The notes under the pieces were generated by a model. That model was not told where the DNA came from and ran no database searches. It saw only the letters and a list, made by a program, of their open reading frames with translations. A stretch of DNA of 19,110 nucleotides from Christensenella sp. UBA6420. GTDB lineage: Bacteria > Bacillota > Clostridia > Christensenellales > DTU072. Positions 1-6,902 of this stretch are shown here, piece by piece (position 1 is the first letter of the stretch; each line of letters starts with the position of its first letter). The DNA is taken from assembly GCA_002439705.1 (NCBI GenBank), contig DJPE01000096.1, forward strand, positions 1-19,110. Direction: 5' to 3'. The position numbers were made by a program, and so were the translations under genes.

Positions 1-1
1 T

Positions 2-970
2 ATTTTTTTGTTGGGGTCGGTTTTGTCGAGATGTAAAAAAGCGAAAGTGGCATACCCCGGCGGGTGCGATATAGGATTAAGACCTATCGACATACATATT
101 AAAGCGTTACGCGACCTTAACGTGGAAGTTGAGGAATCCAAAGGTTACATTTACTGCAACGCGGAAAATTTCAAAAGCACGGAAATAAGTCTCGATTATC
201 CGAGCGTCGGCGCTACGGAAAACGCTATACTAAGTTCCGTCCTTTGTAAAGGCAACACTGTAGTACATAACGCCGCCTGCGAACCCGAAATAGTGGACTT
301 ACAAAACTTTCTCGTAAAGATGGGCGCGAAGGTTACGGGAGCGGGGACGTCGGTAATAAAAATTTACGGCGTAAAGACTCTTCACGGCACTCTCTACGAC
401 GCGATGCCCGACAGAATTGCCGCTGGAACGTACGCTATCGCGGTAGCTATGACAGGGGGAGCGGTGCTTCTCGACGGGGCGAGATATCAGGATATGCGCG
501 CCCTTTTATCCAAGTTGTCAAAAACTTCTTGCAATATTATATGTAACGGTGATAAAATATATATAAAATCAAACGGTAAACCTGTTTCCGTGCCGAAAAT
601 TACGACGCAGCCGCATCCCGGGTTCCCTACCGATTTGCAAGCGCCGATGATGGCTTTGCAGACGGTGAGCGACGGAGTGAGCATATTCACGGAGAATATC
701 TTTGAAAACCGCTACCGCCACGTGGGAGAACTCATAAAGATGGGCGCAGACATCGTAACGAACGGAAGAACCGCCGTTATAAAAGGCGTGCCTTATCTTA
801 CGGGTACGGAAGTTTACGCGCAGGACTTGCGTGGCGGAGCTGCTCTGATACTCGCGGGACTTAAAGCCGAAGGCACTACGGTCGTAAAAGACATGAGATA
901 CGTAGACAGGGGATACGAAAAAATCGAAGAGGTGTTTCGCTCGTTGGGAGCGGAAGTACGGAGAGAGTGA
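2..970 (+). CDS. murA: UDP-N-acetylglucosamine 1-carboxyvinyltransferase (MurA), 5' end missing
   Basis: MurA transfers enolpyruvate from PEP to UDP-GlcNAc, the first committed step of peptidoglycan synthesis, in the cytoplasm. The open frame runs in from the left window edge (frame starts at base 2). About 100 N-terminal residues of the usual ~420 lie outside, so the in-frame TTG at 8 is not the real start. The catalytic-loop cysteine is present in PGGCDIGLRP (Cys codon 65-67), followed by the UDP-GlcNAc-binding Arg. Downstream are HPGFPTDLQA with its conserved Asp, DLRGGAALILAGL, and the C-terminal DRGYEKIEEVFRSLGA block with the PEP-contacting Arg. A Cys rather than Asp in the loop is the fosfomycin-sensitive form in this family. 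The stop overlaps the GTG start of the next gene (GTGA, 4 bp), so the two are probably translationally coupled. Whether this is the MurA1 or MurA2 (MurZ) paralogue cannot be told from this fragment. Confidence 0.96.
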   Translation: MFLLGSVLSRCKKAKVAYPGGCDIGLRPIDIHIKALRDLNVEVEESKGYIYCNAENFKSTEISLDYPSVGATENAILSSVLCKGNTVVHNAACEPEIVDLQNFLVKMGAKVTGAGTSVIKIYGVKTLHGTLYDAMPDRIAAGTYAIAVAMTGGAVLLDGARYQDMRALLSKLSKTSCNIICNGDKIYIKSNGKPVSVPKITTQPHPGFPTDLQAPMMALQTVSDGVSIFTENIFENRYRHVGELIKMGADIVTNGRTAVIKGVPYLTGTEVYAQDLRGGAALILAGLKAEGTTVVKDMRYVDRGYEKIEEVFRSLGAEVRRE

Positions 971-1677
971 AAAAGAAATATATTATTATCTCGATATGTG
1001 TTGTTATTATCGTGCTTATAGCGGTGTGCGGTCAGGTGTTTACCGTGCGTAATATAAGCGTGGTTTTTTACAACAAAACCGGACTTGCCGACGAAGCGGA
1101 TGTTTTAGAGGCTTCCGGACTCGATTCGAGAAACAATATCTTTAACGTCAAAGAAAACGAAATCAAAAATAGAATAACCGCGGCTTTTCCCGATAATTCC
1201 ATCGTCGTGACCAACGTCGAGCGTAAATTTCCCGACGAAGTGGTAATCTACGTAAAAGAACGTACCCCGATATTCAAAATGGAAGTCAATTCATCGTCCG
1301 AAGAAAAATCTTTCGTCGCGACCGATAAAGATTTTCAACGCGGCAAAATTCAGAAAGAAGACGAAATCGCGTCGTTGAAACTCATCGCCGTTACCGGGTT
1401 CGCTGTGAACGATAGTTTTGACGTTAAGGAATGCGTTGCGTTAAGGAACGTAGCCAAAGCGTTGATAAGTAAAAATATGAGCGAAGAAGCTCTGCCGTAT
1501 TTTATCGAAAGAATAAATATTTCCGACGGCGAGTTGCAGATAAAACTTGCCGAAACGGGAGCTATTATGTACGTCGATATGGATAAAGCCGCCGACGAAA
1601 CCATCTCTTTGTACGACCAATATTTGTCTATGGACTATTCCGCCCGTAATAACGCCGTTTTGCGTGTAAAAAATTAG
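967..1677 (+). CDS. divIB: Cell-division protein DivIB/FtsQ
   Basis: This is a bitopic division protein of the DivIB/FtsQ family, 236 aa. It has a short basic cytoplasmic tail, one transmembrane helix (about residues 5-27), and then an extracytoplasmic FtsQ-type POTRA domain (about 28-100) with the pattern FTVRNISV...GLDSRNNIFNV...ERKFPDEVVIYVKERTP. A beta-rich region follows. In known divisomes the family links FtsL/DivIC to the septal synthase. The GTG start at 967 is chosen because it overlaps the murA stop by 4 bp and places the membrane helix right at the N-terminus; no later start keeps that helix. The position directly after murA fits Firmicute division clusters. The stop codon lies inside the first copy of a 20-bp tandem duplication. 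The family call is firm; divIB versus ftsQ naming is a matter of convention. Confidence 0.9.
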   Translation: MKKKYIIISICVVIIVLIAVCGQVFTVRNISVVFYNKTGLADEADVLEASGLDSRNNIFNVKENEIKNRITAAFPDNSIVVTNVERKFPDEVVIYVKERTPIFKMEVNSSSEEKSFVATDKDFQRGKIQKEDEIASLKLIAVTGFAVNDSFDVKECVALRNVAKALISKNMSEEALPYFIERINISDGELQIKLAETGAIMYVDMDKAADETISLYDQYLSMDYSARNNAVLRVKN

Positions 1678-1704
1678 AGCTTGTTGTAAAAAATTAGAGC
1701 TTGT
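1665..1704 (+). repeat. Two perfect tandem copies of a 20-bp unit at the divIB 3' end
   Basis: The unit tgtaaaaaattagagcttgt occurs at 1665-1684 and again, identical, at 1685-1704. The first copy holds the last divIB codons and the TAG stop, so the second copy repeats the gene's tail, including a second in-frame-looking TAG, outside the coding region. It looks like a recent slippage duplication. It ends 2 bp before the -35 of the following promoter. Confidence 0.95.
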
Positions 1705-1706
1705 TA

Positions 1707-1735
1707 TTGACTATTTTTTTCCAATATATTATACT
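1707..1735 (+). promoter_or_regulatory. Sigma-A-type promoter for the ftsA-like/ftsZ operon
   Basis: TTGACT (1707-1712), a 17-bp spacer and TATACT (1730-1735), each one mismatch from consensus. The expected start is near 1742, giving a leader of about 24 nt before the ATG at 1766, with GAGGA at 1757-1761 as ribosome-binding site. The surrounding 1678-1765 gap is very AT-rich and shows no terminator, so read-through from murA-divIB is also possible. Confidence 0.8.
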
Positions 1736-1765
1736 AAATAATATTAAAATATTATAGAGGAAAGT

Positions 1766-2890
1766 ATGTATCGTCTTAAATCCGCATTGATAGTCGAATA
1801 TGAATATATGCGCTTATTGCTATTCGTCCGCAAGAACGGCGAATTTTCGTATTTTCACGAAGAGCGTATAGACTATGACGGCTTTAACGAAAGCGGATTC
1901 ATTAACCCCGACGACGTTTTTTCCAAGATACAGCACGTTTATGCCGACGCGGAAAAATACGGTTCCATCGACAAACATGCGGTAGTGGTTTTACCCGGCG
2001 TATTCTTTAAGTACGGTCGTGCCGAACAGGATACCGTGATAGCGAGCGGAGCCGTCACCGAAAACGACGTCAAGACCGTAATAAGTCTCTGCGGAACACG
2101 TTTGCCGTCCTTCGAAATCGTACAGAAACGCCCCATAACTTACAAAACTCTTTCTAATCCGTATATTGATAATCCTATCGGACAGAAAGCCGACAGGTTA
2201 AAACTTATCGCTTCGGTAGAGTATTTGCGTTTAGGGATAAAAGAACTGTTCGACACTTCGGCAAAACGACTCGGAAAAACTTTCGAATATACGTCTTTCG
2301 TCGCCGAGATAGCCGCAAAAGCCGACAAAACGGCACATTTGACGGAAAGGATAATAATAGCTCTCGCCGACGGAAATATAGACGTAGCGTTATGCAACGG
2401 CGGCGTTCCCGTAAAGGGTTGTTCCGACATGCTCGGAGCAAAACACGTTTGTTACAGCCTTGCCGAAGAAATGGGCGTCGACGATGCTACCGCGGAAGAA
2501 ATAGCTAACGGAATGAACCTTAATCTGAATTTTACCGACGGAGATTTTTACTATGTAGGCGGAGAAAAATATTCGGTAGCTAAGGTCAATTCCTGCGTGG
2601 CAGAAGCCTTTATTTACCTTGCGGGCGAAGTTAAAAAGTATATAGACGAAATATGCGAAGACGAAACGCCGCCTGTTTTTCTTACAGGTTCTTTTCTGTG
2701 TTCTGTAAGGGGTGTTAAAGATATTTTCGAAGACGAAACGGGGTGTGAAATAACAATACTCGACAGCGAAACGCTTAACCTGACCGGATGCGGCAATTAC
2801 GTTGCGGCTGCGGTGTGCGAATCGACGAAATCAATAGATACCGTCGATAAAATAAAACAAAAGTTAAAATCCATATTCGGAAGCAAATAG
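1766..2890 (+). CDS. ftsA: FtsA-like division protein with degenerate nucleotide-binding motifs
   Basis: At 374 aa, directly upstream of ftsZ (14-bp gap), this has the layout of the actin-like protein FtsA, which tethers FtsZ to the membrane. Resemblance includes an SHS2-like part (VVVLPGVFFKYG), a second actin-like subdomain (IIIALADGNIDVALCNGG, then a GAKHV stretch), and a C-terminal amphipathic basic helix (about residues 360-374, ending KIKQKLKSIFGSK) like the FtsA membrane-targeting sequence. The ATPase motifs are eroded. The N-terminal DIGT-type phosphate loop reads VEYEYM, the DIGGGTTD motif reads ALADGNID (residues 199-206), and the adenosine TGGG motif reads LTGSF (306-310). I infer a protein that binds FtsZ and membrane but probably does not bind ATP in the usual way. 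The gene is intact, so it is not a pseudogene. It could also be called an FtsA/PilM-superfamily protein of unknown activity; synteny and the C-terminal helix favour FtsA. Confidence 0.75.
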   Translation: MYRLKSALIVEYEYMRLLLFVRKNGEFSYFHEERIDYDGFNESGFINPDDVFSKIQHVYADAEKYGSIDKHAVVVLPGVFFKYGRAEQDTVIASGAVTENDVKTVISLCGTRLPSFEIVQKRPITYKTLSNPYIDNPIGQKADRLKLIASVEYLRLGIKELFDTSAKRLGKTFEYTSFVAEIAAKADKTAHLTERIIIALADGNIDVALCNGGVPVKGCSDMLGAKHVCYSLAEEMGVDDATAEEIANGMNLNLNFTDGDFYYVGGEKYSVAKVNSCVAEAFIYLAGEVKKYIDEICEDETPPVFLTGSFLCSVRGVKDIFEDETGCEITILDSETLNLTGCGNYVAAAVCESTKSIDTVDKIKQKLKSIFGSK

Positions 2891-2904
2891 CTCAGGAGGA
2901 TAAT

Positions 2905-4128
2905 ATGAATTTCGGTAGTTACGACCAACAGGACAATATAGTAAAAATCAAAATATTCGGCGTAGGCGGCGGCGGATGTAACGCCGTAAACCGTCTTGTC
3001 AAAGCGAAAGTACAGGGCGTGTCTTTCATCGCCAGCAACACCGACATGATGGCGTTGAATAATTGCAGTGCAGATACTAAGATTCAGCTCGGAATAAAAC
3101 GCACGAGAGGACTCGGCGCGGGGAGTAAACCGCAAATAGGTAAAGAAGCCGCGGAAGAATCGGCGGAAGATATAAGAGCGGCTCTCGCGGACACCAATCT
3201 CGTGTTCATTACCGCTGGTATGGGCGGCGGAACGGGTACCGGCGGCGCTCCCGTCGTAGCTCAGATAGCAAGAGAAATGGGCATACTTACCATTGCTATC
3301 GTCACCAAACCGTTTGCTTCGGAAGGACGCCTTAAAATGCAGTATGCTGAAGCCGGTATAGAAGAATTAAGAAAGTACACCGACGTACTTCTGGTAATAC
3401 CTAATCAAAAGGTTTTCGACTACGTTAAAGTAATCTCCGCCAATAAAAAAGAAGACGGAGCTATGTTGAAACTTATGCAGATAGCAGACGACGTGCTGCA
3501 CAGCAGTATCGTAGGCATCACCAATCTTATCGTAAAACACTCTTTGATAAATCTCGATTTTGCTGACCTTTCCACAGTAATTAAGGATAAGGGTACAGCT
3601 CATATCGGTATAGGACAGGGAGAAGGCGAAAACAAAGTCGTAAAGGCTCTTATTCAGGCGGCAAACTCGCCCTTACTCGAATCCAACTTCGGCGGAGCTA
3701 CCCAAATTCTCGTAAGCATTACGGGCGATATAGGTATGAGTGCGTTGGAGATAGACGAAGCCATGGATATGATAGGCAAGGTAGTCGCTCCCGACTGTAA
3801 TATTATTCAGGGAATAGGTTTTGACGAAACTCTCGAAGACAAGGCTATCGTCACCATCGTAGCTACGGGCTTCGACGGCACGGCTACGGAAGGTCCGGTA
3901 CTTAACGTTTCCGAACCGACAAAGAAGGAAGAAAAACCCGTCGTACAGCAACCCGCTCCCGCTATAAATCCGATGCCTTTTGCCGGTAATAATCCGTTTG
4001 CTAAAGCTTTCTCCTCTGCGGTAGCAGAACCGCAACCCGCACCCAAAGCACAACCCGCCGAAACTGCGAGTTCAGACGACGAAATCCCGAGCTTTTTAAG
4101 AAGATTAAGGGAACGCGGGAACAGATAA
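2905..4128 (+). CDS. ftsZ: Cell-division GTPase FtsZ
   Basis: FtsZ is the tubulin-like GTPase that polymerises into the cytokinetic ring; here it is 407 aa, a normal length. Visible motifs are the N-terminal nucleotide-binding stretch GVGGGGCNAVNRL, the tubulin signature GMGGGTGTGG (residues 105-114), and the T7 synergy loop NLDFAD (216-221) whose acidic residues complete the GTP site of the neighbouring subunit. A Pro/Ala-rich flexible linker (about 330-390) leads to the C-terminal peptide IPSFLRRLRERGNR, which contacts FtsA, SepF or other tethers. A full AGGAGG at 2894-2899, 5 nt before the ATG, supports this start and predicts stronger translation than its upstream neighbour. It is probably co-transcribed with that ftsA-like gene from the promoter at 1707-1735 and ends at an intrinsic terminator. 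Nothing in it is truncated or odd. Confidence 0.99.
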   Translation: MNFGSYDQQDNIVKIKIFGVGGGGCNAVNRLVKAKVQGVSFIASNTDMMALNNCSADTKIQLGIKRTRGLGAGSKPQIGKEAAEESAEDIRAALADTNLVFITAGMGGGTGTGGAPVVAQIAREMGILTIAIVTKPFASEGRLKMQYAEAGIEELRKYTDVLLVIPNQKVFDYVKVISANKKEDGAMLKLMQIADDVLHSSIVGITNLIVKHSLINLDFADLSTVIKDKGTAHIGIGQGEGENKVVKALIQAANSPLLESNFGGATQILVSITGDIGMSALEIDEAMDMIGKVVAPDCNIIQGIGFDETLEDKAIVTIVATGFDGTATEGPVLNVSEPTKKEEKPVVQQPAPAINPMPFAGNNPFAKAFSSAVAEPQPAPKAQPAETASSDDEIPSFLRRLRERGNR

Positions 4129-4151
4129 TAATTTATTAACGAAAACAACAC

Positions 4152-4183
4152 AAAAGACAAGTCAAAAAGGCTTGTCTTTTTTT
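4152..4183 (+). terminator. Rho-independent terminator after ftsZ
   Basis: A perfect 10-bp stem (4152-4161 with 4171-4180) with a 9-nt loop, ending in a run of seven T (4177-4183). It lies 23 bp after the ftsZ stop and only 11 bp before the spoIIGA ATG, so it separates vegetative division transcription from the sporulation genes. Confidence 0.85.
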
Positions 4184-4194
4184 AACGGAGAAAT

Positions 4195-4989
4195 ATGACG
4201 ATATATGCGGAAATAGTATTTTTAAGTAACTTCTTTATAGACCTTTTTTTACTGTCGTTTACTCTTGCCGTGATCAAGAAAAATATAAGTGCGGCAAGGC
4301 TCGTTTGTTCAGCCGTATTCGGCGGCATTATATCTGCTATATATCCGTTAATCGGTAGCGTAAGATACATAATAAAGGCTTTATGCGTAATCTTCATGGT
4401 AATCATCGTTAAACCGGGTAAATATATTAAAGACTATTTGGTAACTACAATAACGCTACTTGCGACGACTTTTCTTTTAGGCGGAGCGGTTACTTTTTTC
4501 GTTGGATTTTTCAATACCGATTTAAGTTACGAAAATATGACTTACGGAATAATTCCTATACTCGTTTCGGCGTGTTGCACGGGCATAATTTACCTGACCG
4601 ACTTATTAAAAAAAGAGTTAGTCAAATTTCGACGAAAAAACGCTTTATTTTTCGTTGCGACGATAAAAAGCGGAAGTTTTAACAAAAAGTGCCGTGCGTT
4701 TTATGACAGCGGGAATCGCGTTTACGCAAATAATGGCGAACCCGTTATTTTCGTCGGCGAAAAAATTTATAATAGACTTGCGTCCGACGACGGTAGCGTG
4801 AGTTCGGTCGAGATAGTCACGGCGAACGGTATCTCCGTCGTGCCTACGAAAAAAGCGACTGTCGACGTATATTCCGCCGACGGCTCGCATACCTTATATA
4901 AAGTTGCTGCGGGCATGGTGTCCGCGGCGTGCTTATCGGAAGCGGAAATTTTATTGCATAGCGATATGCAGGGAGAATTGTCTTTATGA
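4195..4989 (+). CDS. spoIIGA: Pro-sigma-E processing aspartic protease SpoIIGA
   Basis: SpoIIGA is the membrane-embedded aspartic protease that removes the pro-sequence of sigma-E in the mother cell after asymmetric septation. The first ~135 residues form about five hydrophobic segments (around 3-27, 34-53, 57-77, 83-106 and 115-135). After a basic linker comes the cytosolic protease domain with the active-site motif AFYDSGNRV, Asp at residue 171, matching the single essential Asp of the family, which works as a dimer. It ends near a LLHSDMQ segment resembling the family's LLHPDL C-terminus. At 264 aa it is shorter than the ~309-aa B. subtilis protein, mainly in the protease half. GGAG at 4187-4190 supports the ATG at 4195. 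The stop overlaps the sigE start as ATGA, coupling protease and substrate. The protease domain and the downstream sigE make the call secure. Confidence 0.93.
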   Translation: MTIYAEIVFLSNFFIDLFLLSFTLAVIKKNISAARLVCSAVFGGIISAIYPLIGSVRYIIKALCVIFMVIIVKPGKYIKDYLVTTITLLATTFLLGGAVTFFVGFFNTDLSYENMTYGIIPILVSACCTGIIYLTDLLKKELVKFRRKNALFFVATIKSGSFNKKCRAFYDSGNRVYANNGEPVIFVGEKIYNRLASDDGSVSSVEIVTANGISVVPTKKATVDVYSADGSHTLYKVAAGMVSAACLSEAEILLHSDMQGELSL

Positions 4990-5684
4990 AAAACTTTTTC
5001 AAGAAACTTTGGCGTAAACTTAAACCTTTCTTTTGCGGCGAAAAAAATCTTAATTACATAACTTCTTTGCCTACGCCTTTATGCGAAGAAGAAGAGGCGG
5101 AAGCCATAGCAAAAATGTCGCAAGGCGACGAAGACGCAAAAAATAAATTAGTGGAACACAATTTACGGCTCGTCGTCTACATAGCCAAGCGTTTCGACAA
5201 TACGGGCATAGATATGGACGAACTTATATCCGTAGGCACGATGGGACTCATTAAGGCGGTAAAAAGCTATAATTCCGACAAAAAAATCAAGCTCGCAACC
5301 TATGCTTCGAGATGTATCGAGAACGAAATTCTTATGTTTTTACGAAAAACGGTTAAACTTAAATCTGAAATATCGTTGGAAGAACCCCTTAACGTGGACT
5401 GGGAAGGAAATCAACTCGTACTGAGCGACGTACTCGGCACAGACGGCGATATGATATATAAAGATATGGAAACGAGAGTTGAAAACGACATCTTGCGGAG
5501 TCTTTACGAAAAGCTTGACGAACGTGACAAAGAGATAGTCGGTATGCGCTACGGCTTGTACGGTCGGGAAGAAAAAACGCAAAAAGAAATAGCCGATATG
5601 ATGAACATTTCGCAGTCGTATATCAGCAGACTCGAAAAGAAAATACTCGCTAAATTAAAAAAAGAATTCTTAAAATGCGAATAA
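4986..5684 (+). CDS. sigE: Pro-sigma-E, early mother-cell sporulation sigma factor
   Basis: A 232-aa sigma-70-family factor closely resembling B. subtilis sigma-E, which directs early mother-cell transcription. The N-terminus is a basic, amphipathic pro-sequence (about residues 1-27, rich in Lys, Phe and Trp) that holds the precursor at the membrane until SpoIIGA cuts it. The LPTPL stretch after it corresponds to the LPPPL region past the cleavage area of the family. Region 2 follows (NLRLVVYIAKRF, DELISVGTMGLIKAV, KLATYASRCIENEILMFLR), then the SDVLGTDGD linker, then region 4 with the helix-turn-helix (KTQKEIADMMNISQSYISRLEKKI). The start overlaps the spoIIGA stop by 4 bp, the usual order. 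No break or missing region is seen. Confidence 0.96.
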   Translation: MKNFFKKLWRKLKPFFCGEKNLNYITSLPTPLCEEEEAEAIAKMSQGDEDAKNKLVEHNLRLVVYIAKRFDNTGIDMDELISVGTMGLIKAVKSYNSDKKIKLATYASRCIENEILMFLRKTVKLKSEISLEEPLNVDWEGNQLVLSDVLGTDGDMIYKDMETRVENDILRSLYEKLDERDKEIVGMRYGLYGREEKTQKEIADMMNISQSYISRLEKKILAKLKKEFLKCE

Positions 5685-5707
5685 TAAGTTAGATTTGGCA
5701 AATACTT
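5678..5707 (+). promoter_or_regulatory. Possible sigma-G/sigma-F-type promoter for sigG
   Basis: CGAATA (5678-5683), a 17-bp spacer and AATACTT (5701-5707) resemble the forespore sigma-G consensus (TGAATA and CATACTA): 5 of 6 and 5 of 7 positions match. It overlaps the last codons of sigE and would start near 5714. In B. subtilis sigG has a promoter here read by sigma-F and sigma-G, so the location is right. A 6-bp dyad (5712-5717 with 5722-5727) lies just downstream, before the GGAGGT. AT richness makes a chance match possible. Confidence 0.4.
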
Positions 5708-5739
5708 CCTGTGTAATCCGCATTACATACGGAGGTACT

Positions 5740-6507
5740 ATGGCATATAAAATCGTAATTACGGGGGTATCCACTTCCGAATTGCCTAAGATGAGCGCGA
5801 AAGAAAGCGAAGAAATGTTACGACGGATAAAAAACGGAGAAACCGATTTAAGAGAAAAGTTCATAGAAAACAATATGCGACTCGTTTTGTCTATGGCGCA
5901 GCGTTTCAAAACCGACCGAAACAACGCCGACGACTTGTTTCAGGTGGGCGTATTGGGGCTAATTAAAGCTCTCGACAACTTCGATATAAGTCTTAACGTG
6001 AGGTTTTCTACTTACGCCGTTCCGATGATTATGGGCGAAATGCGGAGATATCTTAGAGAAGGCACGGGACTTAAAGTGGGTAGGAACTTACGAGACATTG
6101 CTTACAGAGCGATGCAGGCAAGAGATAAGTTGGAGTACGGCAGAGAAAAGGAAGCGAGTTTAACGGAAATTGCCGAAGAAATAAACGTTCCTTACGGCGA
6201 AGTGGTGAGCGCGTTGGACGCAATCAGCGAACCGGTCAGTATATACGAATCGGTATACAGCGACGCCGACGACAATATGCTCGTCGTGGACCAGATCAGT
6301 GACAAAACCGATATGGACACCGTAATTAACGGTATTACCCTCAACGAAGAAATCGACAAACTGCCCGAAAGAGAAAAAAACGTTTTGCTTTTAAGGTACT
6401 ACAAGGGAAGGACGCAAACGGAAATATCGGAAGAACTCAACATAAGTCAGGCACAGGTAAGCCGACTTGAAAAGAACGCTATCGAAAGACTGAAACAAGC
6501 GTTCTGA
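5740..6507 (+). CDS. sigG: Sigma-G, late forespore sigma factor
   Basis: A 255-aa sigma factor of the sigma-F/sigma-G group, immediately downstream of sigE as in other spore formers; sigma-G drives late forespore transcription. Typical sequence: an N-terminal ITGVSTSELP matching the family's GVDTSKLP start, region 2 (NNMRLVLSMAQRF, DDLFQVGVLGLIKALDNF, RFSTYAVPMIMGEMRRYLRE), region 3 (RNLRDIAYRAMQARDKL, then LDAISEPVSIYE), and a region 4 helix-turn-helix (RTQTEISEELNISQAQVSRLEKNAI). The frame is open back to a TTG at 5695, but the ATG at 5740 is chosen: it has GGAGGT at 5731-5736 at good spacing and gives the family N-terminus, whereas the longer form adds 15 unrelated residues. There is a 55-bp gap after sigE with a possible forespore promoter. 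Sigma-G rather than sigma-F is favoured by synteny and N-terminus; no spoIIA-type anti-sigma genes are adjacent. Confidence 0.93.
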   Translation: MAYKIVITGVSTSELPKMSAKESEEMLRRIKNGETDLREKFIENNMRLVLSMAQRFKTDRNNADDLFQVGVLGLIKALDNFDISLNVRFSTYAVPMIMGEMRRYLREGTGLKVGRNLRDIAYRAMQARDKLEYGREKEASLTEIAEEINVPYGEVVSALDAISEPVSIYESVYSDADDNMLVVDQISDKTDMDTVINGITLNEEIDKLPEREKNVLLLRYYKGRTQTEISEELNISQAQVSRLEKNAIERLKQAF

Positions 6508-6524
6508 CAGTAAGAATAAAATCG

Positions 6525-6564
6525 CCGTCTTGCTCATATATTTTAAGAGCAGGACGGTATTTTT
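6525..6564 (+). terminator. Terminator-like hairpin overlapping the ylmC ribosome-binding region
   Basis: An 11-bp stem (6525-6535 with 6547-6557, one G-U pair), an 11-nt AT loop, then TATTTTT running up to the ATG at 6565. It looks like the sigG terminator. Its 3' arm also contains the only Shine-Dalgarno-like sequence of the next gene (AGGA, 6551-6554), so a folded RNA would hide that site. Confidence 0.65.
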
Positions 6565-6858
6565 ATGACGAAAATCGACTATACATTTTGCGAATTACGC
6601 GACAGAGAAATAATTAACGTAGCCGACGGCAAGCGTTTAGGGAGAGTAGGCGACGTGGCTATGGACTGCAAAGGTATGATTTTGGGGTTCATAGTTCCGA
6701 GCGAAAAGAAGTTTTTTAAGAGCATAACGGGCGGAGATAACATTTATATTCCGTGGAATTGTATTCTGAAAATCGGCAGCGACGTAATTTTAGTTGATTT
6801 GAACAACAATTACAGCCCGCCGCCGCAACCGCCGAGAATGGATTGTATTCAGCAGTAA
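6565..6858 (+). CDS. YlmC/YmxH-family PRC-barrel protein
   Basis: A 97-aa protein made almost entirely of one PRC-barrel-like domain: CELRDREIINVADGKRLGRVGDVAMD, a GFIVP strand, and the closing IYIPWNCILKIGSDVILVDL. It belongs to the YlmC/YmxH group of small proteins found beside sigE/sigG in spore formers; their molecular function is not established. The PRC barrel is a small beta-barrel used in RNA-processing and photosystem proteins. The tail is Pro-rich (SPPPQPPR). The ATG at 6565 lies 57 bp after the sigG stop, directly on the T-tract of a hairpin. There is no other Shine-Dalgarno in reach and no later Met near the N-terminus, so translation may depend on that hairpin opening or on transcripts starting inside it. 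Homology is good; function is unknown. Confidence 0.85.
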   Translation: MTKIDYTFCELRDREIINVADGKRLGRVGDVAMDCKGMILGFIVPSEKKFFKSITGGDNIYIPWNCILKIGSDVILVDLNNNYSPPPQPPRMDCIQQ

Positions 6859-6902
6859 ATAGTTTTTCTGTCACTAAACGCTATTATAGTTTTTTTATAA
6901 AC

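Noticed and set aside
4077..4084. Possible Spo0A box before spoIIGA
   Set aside because: One mismatch in a seven-base motif inside coding sequence is expected by chance; it is mentioned only as context.
3673..4160. Antisense open frames of 126 and 117 codons opposite the ftsZ 3' end
   Set aside because: They mirror ftsZ codon structure, have no start signals, and match no known family.
5695..5739. TTG start extending sigG by 15 residues
   Set aside because: The ATG at 5740 has GGAGGT at proper spacing and gives the family N-terminus; the extension covers the ribosome-binding site itself.
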